A stretch of DNA of 64,000 bases. Source: Gammaproteobacteria bacterium (GTDB lineage: Bacteria > Pseudomonadota > Gammaproteobacteria > Legionellales > Legionellaceae). Shown here piece by piece: positions 27,862-36,189 of the stretch. Position 1 is the first letter of the stretch. The number at the start of each line of letters is the position of its first letter. The notes beneath the pieces were generated by a model. The model was not told the DNA's origin, searched no databases, and saw nothing but the letters and a program-made list of their open reading frames with translations. The stretch covers positions 1 through 64,000 of the forward strand of contig JASBUZ010000030.1 in NCBI GenBank assembly GCA_030147635.1. The letters are read 5' to 3'. The translations under genes were made by a program, and so were the position numbers.

Positions 27862-29176
27862 TGTCACTTACCTCCGTTGTCCGCTCAATATACATCGCGC
27901 CACCTTGCCCCCCCCCAATACAAATGGAAGCCATACCATGCTTACCACCACGCTGTTCTAGTGTACGAAGTACATGCAATACAATCCGTGCACCACTCGC
28001 ACCAATCGGATGCCCTGCCGCAATCGCACCACCATCTTGGTTTAAACGCTCTCTCGGTGGCGCACCAAGCGCACGCTTAAGCCCCAGATGCTCTTTCGCA
28101 TAAGTTTCGTCATCAAAAGCTTTTACACAGGCAAGTACTTGTGCTGCGAATGCTTCGTTAATTTCAAAAGCATCCATATCAGCAGGGGTTACGCCTTGAC
28201 GTTCGCAAATAGGTGCTACGGCGTGAACGGGTCCAAGACCCATTTGGGTTGGGTCGAGTGCTGCCCACTCAGAATCTACAATACGACCAATCACAGACAA
28301 GTTATGCTTTTTAACTGCATCTGCACTGGCAAGTAAGATAAGACTCGCACCATCCGTAATTTGTGAACTATTACCAGCAGTCACCATGCCGTATTTTTTA
28401 TCGAAAAATGGTTTCAGTTTGGCAAGCTTTTCAGGAGTCGAGTCAGTACGTGCACCGTCATCCGCTTCATGTACGTTCCCTTTTTTATCAATAATGGGAA
28501 CCACTTCACCCATACGCTCGTCCGCATATGCTTTCAGAAGATTTGCATGACTCTCTGCCGCAAACGTATCCATCTCTTCTCGAGACACATGAAATTTATA
28601 AGCTAAGTTCTCTGCTGTTTGTCCCATATTCATCCCAACAATAGGATCAGTTAAGCCACGCATTAAAGCAATCACGGGCGCTAAAAATGAAGGACGTATT
28701 TTAGGTAATAGCGACATCCGCTGAGACATGGTTTTTGCCATAAACCACTGACCAAGCCAAGCCGTCATTTTGGCATTAAAAAGGAGTGGCGCGCGGCTCA
28801 TCGCATCAGTCCCACCGGCAAGCACTAAATCACTTTGGCCGCTTGCAATTTGCAGCGCTGCATTATCGATAGCCTGCATACCAGACGCACAATTACGCAT
28901 GACGGTAAATGCTGGCACTTGATTGCCACACCCAAGTCTTAGCGCAATCACTCGCGCAATATTTGCTTCATCAGGACTTGGCATTGCAGAGCCAATAATC
29001 ACGTGGTCTAAATCATTGGAAGAGAAAGGCTGACGCATCAAGAGTGCACGACCTGCTGAAACCGCTAAATCAGATGCACTAAATAAGCCAAGACCTTTTG
29101 CTTTTAAAAAAGGGGTCCGTGCTCCATCAATAATATAAACCGCTTTTCCTTTTAATTTTGAGTTGTTTTTTTTCAT
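27854..29176 (-). CDS. fadI: Acetyl-CoA acyltransferase (3-ketoacyl-CoA thiolase)
   Basis: Thiolase that cleaves 3-ketoacyl-CoA in beta-oxidation. 440 residues from ATG 29176, chosen because AGGAG lies 6 bases before it. Catalytic residues are recognisable: Cys in VMRNCASGMQAIDNA, His in GGAIAAGHPIGASGARI, and the C-terminal CIGGGQGGAMYIER. Length and the long insertion after the first half match FadI rather than FadA. The three glycine codons of that C-terminal motif form a G9 run (27908-27916). First gene of fadI-fadJ, transcribed away from the tRNA cluster. Confidence 0.9.
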   Translation of the reverse strand: MKKNNSKLKGKAVYIIDGARTPFLKAKGLGLFSASDLAVSAGRALLMRQPFSSNDLDHVIIGSAMPSPDEANIARVIALRLGCGNQVPAFTVMRNCASGMQAIDNAALQIASGQSDLVLAGGTDAMSRAPLLFNAKMTAWLGQWFMAKTMSQRMSLLPKIRPSFLAPVIALMRGLTDPIVGMNMGQTAENLAYKFHVSREEMDTFAAESHANLLKAYADERMGEVVPIIDKKGNVHEADDGARTDSTPEKLAKLKPFFDKKYGMVTAGNSSQITDGASLILLASADAVKKHNLSVIGRIVDSEWAALDPTQMGLGPVHAVAPICERQGVTPADMDAFEINEAFAAQVLACVKAFDDETYAKEHLGLKRALGAPPRERLNQDGGAIAAGHPIGASGARIVLHVLRTLEQRGGKHGMASICIGGGQGGAMYIERTTEVSDNG

Positions 29177-29278
29177 CTTGTCTCCTGACAAAGCTTTTTT
29201 TACAAATAGCTATTAGAGATAGTCACGATACATGACTTTTAACTCTTTTTTAACTCTTCGATTGATTTAAATGTTTAG

Positions 29279-29306
29279 TTGACCAATGGAAAATTGCTGA
29301 TATACT
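29279..29306 (+). promoter_or_regulatory. Promoter of the tRNA-Ser / tRNA-Arg unit
   Basis: TTGACC (29279-29284) and TATACT (29301-29306), each a 5/6 match, are 16 bases apart and end 16 bases before tRNA-Ser. Confidence 0.7.
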
Positions 29307-29322
29307 GTCGCAGCACAAGTTC

Positions 29323-29415
29323 GGAGAGGTGGCCGAGTGGCTGAAGGCGCTCCCCTGCTAAGGGAGTATGGGGGCAAAACCTCCATCGAGGGTTCGAATC
29401 CCTCTCTCTCCGCCA
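29323..29415 (+). tRNA. tRNA-Ser (anticodon GCT)
   Basis: 93 bases including encoded CCA. The acceptor stem GGAGAGG pairs with CCTCTCC-type 3' sequence, the D-loop GGCCGAGTGGCTGAAGGC is typical of class II tRNAs, the anticodon loop is CTGCTAA (GCT, reading AGC/AGT), a long variable arm follows, and the T-loop is GGTTCGAATCC. Confidence 0.97.
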
Positions 29416-29425
29416 GAAAAACGAC

Positions 29426-29502
29426 GCGCCCGTAGCTCAGTTGGATAGAGTGTCTGGCTACGAACCAGAAGGTCGGAGGTTCGAATCCTTCCGGGCGCGC
29501 CA
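29426..29502 (+). tRNA. tRNA-Arg (anticodon ACG)
   Basis: 77 bases including encoded CCA. Acceptor stem GCGCCCG/CGGGCGC is perfect, anticodon loop CTACGAA contains ACG (inosine-modified, reading CGN), T-loop GGTTCGAATCC. It lies 10 bases after tRNA-Ser, presumably in the same transcript. Recombinase fragments follow directly, so its 3' end is a likely former attachment site. Confidence 0.97.
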
Positions 29503-29568
29503 TTTTCTCCCTTTACTTATCAATAAGTCAGCTGCAACTAACTCATAAATTGTGACATAAAAACCAAA

Positions 29569-29684
29569 CTACTGTGGCAATTTTGTGTCATAAATCCTCT
29601 CAGCGGCCATTCTAAGATGTTCACTTGAGAGATGAGCATAACGCAAAACCGTCTCGTAATTTGACCATCCACCAAGTTGATCTG
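29569..29684 (-). pseudogene. Tyrosine recombinase (integrase) C-terminal fragment
   Basis: The minus strand reads QLGGWSNYETVLRYAHLSS, then EHLRMAAERIYDTKLPQ and a stop. This is the end of a phage-type tyrosine recombinase, with the catalytic Tyr in RYAHL. The rest of the gene is absent: homology stops at about 29684 where IS3-like terminal DNA begins. It lies 67 bases after tRNA-Arg, the usual position of an integrase gene next to its attachment tRNA. Inactive remnant. Confidence 0.8.
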
Positions 29685-29697
29685 AGCCATTAATTTC

Positions 29698-29785
29698 GGA
29701 CACCTCGCTAAGTTGGTAAACTTAGAGCTAGAGGTGAAAAATGGAAAAGAAAAGAACATATTACTCAGATGAATACAAAGCAGCA
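29698..29785 (+). mobile_element. Left-end remnant of an IS3-family insertion sequence
   Basis: A GGACACCT-type terminus is followed after about 40 bases by an ATG and MEKKRTYYSDEYKAA, the usual beginning of the OrfA transposase of IS3-family elements. The reading frame then passes without a stop into integrase-like sequence (next entry). Only the left end remains; no right end or OrfB was found nearby. Confidence 0.6.
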
Positions 29786-29945
29786 GACATGAAGCACATG
29801 CTCACTCGGTGCGTTAAGGATTTACATACGCTTGGATTTAAAATAAATCACATCAAAGGCTTAAAACCAAAGCACATATATGCCTTGGTTGAACACTGGA
29901 AAGCCAAAGGTAAAAAAACCGCGACTATCAAAAATTACAGCACTT
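29786..29945 (+). pseudogene. Integrase N-terminal domain fragment, fused to the IS remnant
   Basis: Continuing the frame that opens at 29741, the product reads KDLHTLGFKINHIKGLKPKH, then IYALVEHWKAKGKKTATIKN. This is the N-terminal SAM-like arm-binding domain of phage/ICE tyrosine integrases. Homology stops at about 29945 and the frame ends at 29956. It is on the opposite strand from the C-terminal integrase fragment, so the locus has been inverted or otherwise rearranged. The whole 71-residue chimera (29741-29956) is unlikely to be functional. Confidence 0.65.
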
Positions 29946-30026
29946 TTTGGACTTGACCAATCGTTTGATTCCACTCAAAACATATAAATCATGTTTAACA
30001 TTGATAGCCTTGCCCTGCTCACTGGT

Positions 30027-30056
30027 TGAGTATTGTAGATATTATGTCTACACTCA
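30027..30056. repeat. Imperfect inverted repeat
   Basis: TGAG...TGTAGA pairs with TCTACA...CTCA around a 7-base loop, with three unpaired bases on one side. It lies in the otherwise empty stretch between the integrase remnants and the csbD-like gene (29957-30120). No poly-T follows, so a terminator is unlikely; an operator or small RNA is possible. Confidence 0.35.
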
Positions 30057-30120
30057 GTTAGAAGACATTCAAAAAACATTGAAATGTTACTTTTAAGTTG
30101 CATCAAACTGGGAGAGTAAA

Positions 30121-30324
30121 ATGAATAAAAATGTTTTTGAAGGTGATTGGGAAATTATAAAGGCTAAGTTAAAGCAAACATGGGCCGATTTAACAGATGA
30201 TGATTTACTTCATATTGAGGGCAATCAACAGGAAATATATGGCCGGCTCAAGAAGCATTATGGTTATACGGAGGAAGAAGTAAAAAAGATTATTAGAGAT
30301 TTTAAAACCAATCACGATTTATAA
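30121..30324 (+). CDS. CsbD-like stress protein
   Basis: 67-residue CsbD/YjbJ-family protein: [26 protein letters not shown] is the diagnostic pattern, followed by [20 protein letters not shown]. Such small proteins are abundant under general stress in many bacteria; the biochemical role is unknown. GGGAGAG precedes the ATG. It is followed 14 bases later by a DUF1328 gene, a common pairing. Confidence 0.85.
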   Translation: MNKNVFEGDWEIIKAKLKQTWADLTDDDLLHIEGNQQEIYGRLKKHYGYTEEEVKKIIRDFKTNHDL

Positions 30325-30338
30325 AAGGAAAATTACTC

Positions 30339-30521
30339 ATGTTAAGTTGGGCCATATTTTTCTTTGTGATTGCTGGGATTGCTGGGATGCTTGGTTTTGG
30401 CGCTATAGCTTCTGCAGCAGCGGGGATAGCGCAAATACTGTTTTTCTTATTTTTAGTTTTATTCTTTGTCTTTTTAGTTCTCTGGTTGATTGGTCGGCGT
30501 GGCCCCCCACCTTTGGTTTAG
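30339..30521 (+). CDS. DUF1328 (YtjA-like) small membrane protein
   Basis: 60-residue protein with two membrane helices: [20 protein letters not shown], then [20 protein letters not shown], ending in a short basic tail RRGPPPLV. The pattern fits the DUF1328/YtjA family of stress-associated membrane proteins. AAAGGAAAA lies before the ATG. It probably forms a two-gene operon with the csbD-like gene. Confidence 0.85.
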   Translation: MLSWAIFFFVIAGIAGMLGFGAIASAAAGIAQILFFLFLVLFFVFLVLWLIGRRGPPPLV

Positions 30522-30720
30522 AGTGTCACAAGCAACATAAGCAGTAATGAAACTTTATGATGGATAGAAAAGTAAACATTGCCCATTATTGGAGCGGGGA
30601 CCGCTGGGCCATTGTGGTCCACTTGCTTAAATTTACTCATCTAACAGGCTGTGGGTTCATGGGCCGGGTAAAAATGGCAAGCAATTAATGAACCGTTTTT
30701 TGTAAGTTCTCAGGGGCACG

Positions 30721-30757
30721 TGCCACCTCAGCTGCTTTACTCTATGCTGAGGTGGCA
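30721..30757 (+). repeat. Perfect 12-bp hairpin just before the DUF2254 gene
   Basis: TGCCACCTCAGC (30721-30732) and GCTGAGGTGGCA (30746-30757) can form a 12-bp stem with a 13-base loop, 17 bases before the ATG at 30775. No T-run follows, so it is not a standard intrinsic terminator. It would sit in the 5' leader, next to the ribosome site, or mark a repeat end. The rest of 30522-30774 shows nothing I recognise. Confidence 0.7.
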
Positions 30758-30774
30758 GTATTTGGGGAAAAATC

Positions 30775-32043
30775 ATGAAAGTGAACTTTAGAATTTTAAA
30801 ATGGTACGAAGAAGCCCAGTCCACTTATTGGTTTTATCCACTATGCTTTTCTTTAATAACAATTGGCACTCTTTCTCTATTATTAGCGCTAGACGCATCT
30901 GTTACTAACTATTATCCGCTCAACGAGTACTTAATATTCAAACTAGATCCGCATAAGGCTTTTAATCTCTTACCTAATATTGTCACTTCAAGCGTTACAA
31001 TCACCAGCGTTACTTTCTCCATTACCATTTTAATTTTATCTTTAGCAAGCCAACAACTCGGGCCTCAACTGCTCCCCAACTTTATCAAACAAGGAAAAAC
31101 ACAAATAGTACTCAGCGTTTTTATTAGTTGTTACTTATATAACTTGCTATTGACGATAGTGTCGTCGAATCATTTTTTTTTAGAAAAAACAATTTTCTTT
31201 TCTCTATATTGCGGCATATTGTTTGCCATAATTTCTATATTTTTTCTCATTTATTTTATACATTATGTATCTAAATCTATTCAAATAGAATTTGTACTTA
31301 CTGGGCTATATGAAGATACCCAAAAAATAATGATTCAGCAGTTATCCAACTCTGAAGAGAATCACAATCAAGGTGCCATCCATTTTGAAAAGTTGGAAGC
31401 TGGTTTTTCAATTTTGACCGATACTCATGGATATATCCAATCTATTGATTTAGAAAAGCTTCTTCAATTGGGAAATCAGCATGAAGTTATCATTCAAATA
31501 TTAGCAAGAACAGGAGATTATGTGCTCAGCTCCTCAGAGATTGCCGTGATATACTCCGATAAAAAACCAGATCAATCTCTGAAATCAGAGGTAAGAAATA
31601 CCATTCTCTTGGGAGATAGGAGAACATTGGTTCACGACGTTACGTACGGATTTGAGCAAATTATTGAAATTGCACTAAGAGCCTTATCACCAGGAATAAA
31701 TAACCCATTTTCTGCTATCCAATGTATTCATATCTTGGGACAACTGTTAAATGTTGTTAGTCAATGCTCTATACCCACTGGATATGTGAGTGATCAAACA
31801 AACAAGCCTGTAATTTTATATAAGGTTTATTCTTATGCGGATTTTGTAAATTTGTCTATTGACCCAATCAGACAAAACTCTAAACATCATGCTAGTGTAA
31901 CTAGAGAATTATTAAAAGTTATTCATGCATTACTCAAAAAAAATATACCTCAACCTATGAGAGCAGCACTTAAAAAACAAGTTGAGCTGATAGTTACACA
32001 AGCACATGAAATGCCAAAATTTGATTTAGGCAAGGATAGTTAA
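30775..32043 (+). CDS. DUF2254 family membrane protein
   Basis: 422-residue inner-membrane protein. Four membrane helices lie in the first 170 residues (FYPLCFSLITIGTLSLLLAL, ITSVTFSITILILSLASQQ, IVLSVFISCYLYNLLLTIV and a very hydrophobic fourth), followed by a soluble domain. The motif ALRALSPGINNPFSAIQCI is the hallmark of DUF2254. Function unknown. The gene is AT-rich compared with neighbours and lies in the accessory stretch after the tRNAs. Confidence 0.85.
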   Translation: MKVNFRILKWYEEAQSTYWFYPLCFSLITIGTLSLLLALDASVTNYYPLNEYLIFKLDPHKAFNLLPNIVTSSVTITSVTFSITILILSLASQQLGPQLLPNFIKQGKTQIVLSVFISCYLYNLLLTIVSSNHFFLEKTIFFSLYCGILFAIISIFFLIYFIHYVSKSIQIEFVLTGLYEDTQKIMIQQLSNSEENHNQGAIHFEKLEAGFSILTDTHGYIQSIDLEKLLQLGNQHEVIIQILARTGDYVLSSSEIAVIYSDKKPDQSLKSEVRNTILLGDRRTLVHDVTYGFEQIIEIALRALSPGINNPFSAIQCIHILGQLLNVVSQCSIPTGYVSDQTNKPVILYKVYSYADFVNLSIDPIRQNSKHHASVTRELLKVIHALLKKNIPQPMRAALKKQVELIVTQAHEMPKFDLGKDS

Positions 32044-32180
32044 AGTCCGTAAATTGTTGTAAATTCAAGATCAAGCATGCCCCGTCCTAACTAATACCCA
32101 GCTTTTCAAGGAACACCAGGCTCACCTTTCTTGTGCTATGATCGCTTTCTTTTGTAACGCTCCAAACGCCGGAAGATGTC

Positions 32181-33197
32181 ATGAACTACGATGTAAATAC
32201 GCTCGCCTTCGCACTTGGAAAACCTTCTGCTACAGGCCAATTTAAAGCCTCTGCAGAAGACTTCAAAGTCAAGGAACTACTCGGCTTTGAATTTACAGGA
32301 ACTGGTGAACATCTGTGCTTACATATTGAGAAGCAAGGACTAAATACCGAAGAGCTTATCAAAGCACTCTCAAAAGCTTTGTCTAAACCCATTCGCGCAA
32401 TTTCCTATGCAGGTTTAAAAGATAAACACGCTATAACCACTCAGTGGGTATCGGTGCATTGTCCGGGTGAGCAAATAGAAGGTGCAGAAACACTCGGAGG
32501 CAATGGCTGGCGCGTTATAGAAGCAACACGTCATGCCAAAAAAATAAGGCATGGTGCCGTAAAGAGTAATCGGTTTCTGCTTGTTATCAAAGAAATCAGT
32601 GATATAGATAACGTTGAAGAGCGACTCAAACATATCAAAACAATGGGTGTGCCCAACTATTTTGGCCCACAGCGATTTGGCATACAAGGGCAAAATATTG
32701 TCAAAGCAGAGCAAATGCTCATGGGAGAGCGTCGTGTCAAAGACCGCTTTTTGAAAGGCATGTATTTTTCTGCAGCGCGCTCTTTTTTATTCAATCAAAT
32801 CTTATCCGCCCGAGTAGCACAAAATACTTGGCAACAGGCTATTCCCGGTGATGTCATGCAGCTCTCTGGTTCACAAAGCTTTTTTCACATAGACCTGCCT
32901 GATAAAGCCATCAACCAGCGCATTCAAGACAAAGATATCGTGCCTGCCTCTGTATTATGGGGTAAATCCCCTTCTTTGACTTCAGCTGGTGCACAAAAAG
33001 TACAGCAGCAAGCGCTCATGGGCCTAGAGCACTTATGTGATGCCCTGGCACAGCATGATTTGAAGCGGGCTTACCGAGCACACCGGCTTGATGTGGAAGA
33101 GCCCACATGGACATGGCATCGTAATCAGCTTACATTAGAATTTACCCTAACTGCTGGAGGCTATGCGACCAGCGTGCTACGCGAGCTAATCCAATAA
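32181..33197 (+). CDS. truD: tRNA pseudouridine(13) synthase
   Basis: Isomerises U13 in tRNA-Glu to pseudouridine. 338 residues, close to E. coli TruD. The catalytic Asp is Asp81 in YAGLKDKHAITTQ. Other family signatures are FKASAEDFKVKELLGF near the N-terminus, GVPNYFGPQRFG, and FLKGMYFSAARSFLFNQIL. The C-terminal GGYATSVLRELI closes the domain. Monocistronic here; it lacks the usual ispF/surE/pcm neighbours. Confidence 0.95.
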   Translation: MNYDVNTLAFALGKPSATGQFKASAEDFKVKELLGFEFTGTGEHLCLHIEKQGLNTEELIKALSKALSKPIRAISYAGLKDKHAITTQWVSVHCPGEQIEGAETLGGNGWRVIEATRHAKKIRHGAVKSNRFLLVIKEISDIDNVEERLKHIKTMGVPNYFGPQRFGIQGQNIVKAEQMLMGERRVKDRFLKGMYFSAARSFLFNQILSARVAQNTWQQAIPGDVMQLSGSQSFFHIDLPDKAINQRIQDKDIVPASVLWGKSPSLTSAGAQKVQQQALMGLEHLCDALAQHDLKRAYRAHRLDVEEPTWTWHRNQLTLEFTLTAGGYATSVLRELIQ

Positions 33198-33295
33198 AAG
33201 CTGGAGGCTTGGCCCATTGTTTCAAAATCTTAGGGATCTGGGGTAAATGGCTACGTAGGCAATATCATTGTAAACTTTACCCCTAAGCTAATCGG

Positions 33296-33323
33296 TTTAC
33301 ACACACGAGGATTCTTGTACAAT
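33296..33323 (+). promoter_or_regulatory. Predicted promoter of the MFS gene
   Basis: TTTACA (33296-33301, 5/6) and TACAAT (33318-33323, 5/6) are 16 bases apart, 41 bases before the ATG at 33365. Confidence 0.6.
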
Positions 33324-33364
33324 AGTCTCCTTGTTTGTTTTATAAGTTATGTTTGAGCTGTGTT

Positions 33365-34618
33365 ATGATACAAAAAAATAGCCGGGCAGCCTGGTTTGTT
33401 TGGAGCCTGGGAGCCGCATTTTTCTTCTTTGAATATATTATTCGTGTTTCACCAGGCGCACTGGTTGCAGACTTATCCAAAGCCTTTTCTATTAATGCTT
33501 ATCAATTAGGTTTCTTATCCACGGCATTCTCAATCTCTTATATTGCTATGCAAATCCCCGTGGGGGGGCTCGTTGACAGATACAACATTCGTTGGTTAAT
33601 AGGCTCGATGGCGATGTTATGTGCCGCCAGCACCATACTTTTTGCATCAACAGAAACCTATGCCTTGGCTGTTTTAGCCCGCTTTTTGATTGGAATTACC
33701 GGTGCATTTGCGTTTGTTGGCGCTTTAAAACTCGCCGCCCTGTTTTTTTCACCAAAACACTTTGGGTTCCTAGCAGGCACCACTCAAGCACTTGGTATGT
33801 TGGGCGCATCTGTTGGAGTGGGTCCACTTGCAGGTATTACTAGCGTCATGGGTTGGCATGAAACACTCATTGCCATTGCGCTACTCATTGCGCTGCTTTC
33901 AACTCTGATTTTGATTAGCTTACGCACTCGAACACCACGCCCCTCTAATAACGAAGAAACCCACGCGTCTGTCTGGTTAGGGATAAAAACACTCTTCAAG
34001 AATCGCTATATCTGGATCAATATGCTCATCATTGGCCTGTTGTATACACCTTCCATGGTCTTTGCTGAGCTATGGGGACCTCTGTATATCACACGAGTCC
34101 ATGACTTCTCACCTGTTTTTGCTGCAAGTGTAGTCAGTGTTATTTTTATCGGTTGGGGGATTGGTTCCCCTATCATGGGTTGGTTATCAGATAAGTTGCA
34201 GCGCCGTAAACCCATCATCTTAGGCTCAATTCTCATGAGCATGTTATTTATGAGTATTATGCTTTACATGCCGCTTTCTTCTTCCATGTTATTTGTCACG
34301 GCATTCTTATATGGTATGAGTAATGTTGGCGTCTCAATTTGTTATGCCAGTGCCTGTGAGCTAGCACCAGAAGCGCATACAGGAACGGCCTTGGGACTGA
34401 CCAATATGGCCTCGATTATACTGGGTGCATTATTTCAACCTCTGGTCGGTTTACTCTTAGATATGCAGTGGGATGGTCAGCTCGTCGATGGAGTACAGTA
34501 CTACTCAGCAGCAAACTTAAAGCTCGCTATGATTGCTTTGCCTGCTTGTTTTGTACTCTGCTTAGTAGCTTGCTTACTCTCAAAAGAAACCTATCCAACC
34601 TCTGGGGTCAGGGCTTGA
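33365..34618 (+). CDS. Major facilitator superfamily transporter
   Basis: 417-residue, 12-helix inner-membrane transporter. The MFS A-motif between helices 2 and 3 is visible as GGLVDRYNIRW, and the repeat in the second half as GWLSDKLQRRK. The substrate cannot be read from the sequence; Legionellales carry many such carriers for amino acids and nucleosides. Start at ATG 33365, inside a slightly longer frame beginning with TTG. The last five codons (SGVRA) and the stop come from the palindrome at 34601-34659, shared with the convergent glpK. Confidence 0.85.
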   Translation: MIQKNSRAAWFVWSLGAAFFFFEYIIRVSPGALVADLSKAFSINAYQLGFLSTAFSISYIAMQIPVGGLVDRYNIRWLIGSMAMLCAASTILFASTETYALAVLARFLIGITGAFAFVGALKLAALFFSPKHFGFLAGTTQALGMLGASVGVGPLAGITSVMGWHETLIAIALLIALLSTLILISLRTRTPRPSNNEETHASVWLGIKTLFKNRYIWINMLIIGLLYTPSMVFAELWGPLYITRVHDFSPVFAASVVSVIFIGWGIGSPIMGWLSDKLQRRKPIILGSILMSMLFMSIMLYMPLSSSMLFVTAFLYGMSNVGVSICYASACELAPEAHTGTALGLTNMASIILGALFQPLVGLLLDMQWDGQLVDGVQYYSAANLKLAMIALPACFVLCLVACLLSKETYPTSGVRA

Positions 34619-34659
34619 ATTTTGAATCTCAAATTCAAAATTCAGGCCCTGACCCCAGA
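34601..34659. repeat. Large palindromic REP-like element joining two gene ends
   Basis: TCTGGGGTCAGGGC (34601-34614) pairs with GCCCTGACCCCAGA (34646-34659), and the inner TTGAATTTTGAAT (34615-34627) with ATTCAAAATTCA (34633-34644), around a 5-base loop. The element supplies the last codons and stop of both the MFS gene (TGA ending 34618) and glpK (TGA, 34642-34644). It would also act as a bidirectional transcription terminator. The left arm recurs exactly (14 bases) at 45306-45319. Sequences of this kind are dispersed in many genomes and are linked to REP-associated transposases; none is present here. Confidence 0.85.
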
Positions 34660-36117
34660 CTTTACGGCATCTAATACATCCACCCAGCCTTGATAGGCTT
34701 GTTGATATGCATCACTTTGCTCATCAGGACTATAGGCTTCTCCACACGACCAATAAGACTGCACATCAGATAAAGACTCAAGATAACCACACCCAACTGC
34801 AGCCAACATCGCAGCGCCAAAAGCTGTTGTTTCTACTTCTGCAGGACGCTTCACCTCCACCTGACAAGTGGAGGCCAAATACTGTAAAAACCAAGCATTT
34901 TGTGCCATACCCCCATCGGCGTGTAACGCACTGAGTGGCACATCGGCATCTTCTTGGATACAGCGAATCACATCGTTGGTTTGAAACGCCACAGCCTCTA
35001 GAGCTGCACGCACAATATGCTCTGGCTTTGTGCCCTGGGTCACCCCCCTAATAGATGCGCCTCGAGGAGTTATCCAGTGCGGCGCACCAAGACTGGTGAA
35101 AGATGGCACCAAATAAACACCTTCTGTACTCGGCACACTCCTTGCAAACTGTTCACTGTCCGAGTATTCCTGCAGCATTTTCAATTCATTTCGCAACCAC
35201 TTAAGTGTGGTACCCGCATGGTAAATACTCCCCTCTAAGCCATATGCTACATCGCCATTCACTTCATACGCAATGGTAGTCAACAGATGAGAAGAATGGG
35301 CGGGTTTTACTCCAGTATTTAATAACAAAAATGCACCACTACCGTAAGTCGCTTTCATCATGCCAGCTTCAATGCACGCTTGACCAACAAGGCTAGATTG
35401 CTGATCGCCGACCATGGCCGTAATTGGAATCGCAGCACCCAAAATATCTGGGTGAATTTCACCAAAAGCTGCAGCATTTGATAATACTTTGGGTAGCACA
35501 GATTTCGGAATAGAAAACCACGCCAATAAATCCTCATCCCAAGTCCTATTCTCAATATTAAATAGTAAGGTTCTTGAAGCGTTAGTGACATCCGTTGCAT
35601 GATGTGCTCCACGAGTAAGACGCCACAACAAGAAGGAATCAATCGTGCCAAATGCAAGGTCCCCTTGTTCTGCTAATGTGCGCGCTTCAGGCACACAATC
35701 TAATAGCCACTGCAGTTTACTCGCAGAAAAATAAGCATTCGGAATTAAACCCGTTTTTTCCTGCATCATGGCGCGCTGTTCTGGCGGACAAGTCGTAAAA
35801 GAGGCTTCTGTTCGCCTATCTTGCCACGAAATTGCAGGCCCCAAACAACGGCCGGTTTTTTTATTCCAGATAATTGTCGTTTCACGCTGATTGGTAATAC
35901 CGCAGGCTCGAATTTCCGCTAAGTCCACCGACTCAACCACTTCTCGAACTGCTAAACAGGTTTTCTCCCAAATCTCTTCTGGGTCTTGCTCTACCCAGCC
36001 GGCTTCAGGATAAGAAGTACTCAGAGTTTGTTGGCTTTTACAATAGACACTTCCTGTGTCATCATACAAAATTGCTCGTGTGCTGCTACTACCTTCATCA
36101 ATCGCTAAGAAATACAT
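34642..36117 (-). CDS. glpK: Glycerol kinase
   Basis: Phosphorylates glycerol to glycerol 3-phosphate with ATP. 491 residues, FGGY family. The N-terminal phosphate loop is FLAIDEGSSSTRAILYD, WVEQDPEEIWE is the conserved glycerol-binding stretch, and the second FGGY signature reads SALHADGGMAQNAWFLQYLAS. GDQQSSLVGQ and GAFLLLNTG line the ATP site. The C-terminus (KSGVRA) is derived from the palindrome at 34601-34659. No glpF or glpD is adjacent. Other sugar kinases of the family are the alternative, but the match to GlpK is good. Confidence 0.9.
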   Translation of the reverse strand: MYFLAIDEGSSSTRAILYDDTGSVYCKSQQTLSTSYPEAGWVEQDPEEIWEKTCLAVREVVESVDLAEIRACGITNQRETTIIWNKKTGRCLGPAISWQDRRTEASFTTCPPEQRAMMQEKTGLIPNAYFSASKLQWLLDCVPEARTLAEQGDLAFGTIDSFLLWRLTRGAHHATDVTNASRTLLFNIENRTWDEDLLAWFSIPKSVLPKVLSNAAAFGEIHPDILGAAIPITAMVGDQQSSLVGQACIEAGMMKATYGSGAFLLLNTGVKPAHSSHLLTTIAYEVNGDVAYGLEGSIYHAGTTLKWLRNELKMLQEYSDSEQFARSVPSTEGVYLVPSFTSLGAPHWITPRGASIRGVTQGTKPEHIVRAALEAVAFQTNDVIRCIQEDADVPLSALHADGGMAQNAWFLQYLASTCQVEVKRPAEVETTAFGAAMLAAVGCGYLESLSDVQSYWSCGEAYSPDEQSDAYQQAYQGWVDVLDAVKSGVRA

Positions 36118-36152
36118 GGTTTTATTGAAAATTAATTCAAGTTGTTGTTTAG

Positions 36153-36188
36153 CCTAGCACTTTAAAAACTGCTCTTCCATACTCAAAG
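36153..36188. repeat. Direct repeat copy 1, upstream of glpK
   Basis: A 36-base segment starting CCTAGCACTTTAAAAACTGC that recurs at 37067-37102 with 31 of 36 bases identical. It occupies the space between the isocitrate-lyase-family stop and the glpK start. Possible duplicated regulatory site. Confidence 0.8.
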
Positions 36189-36189
36189 T

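Noticed and set aside
29267-29503. Minus-strand open frame across the two tRNA genes
   Set aside because: It is the antisense of tRNA-Ser and tRNA-Arg. No coding signal; the RNA genes explain the sequence.
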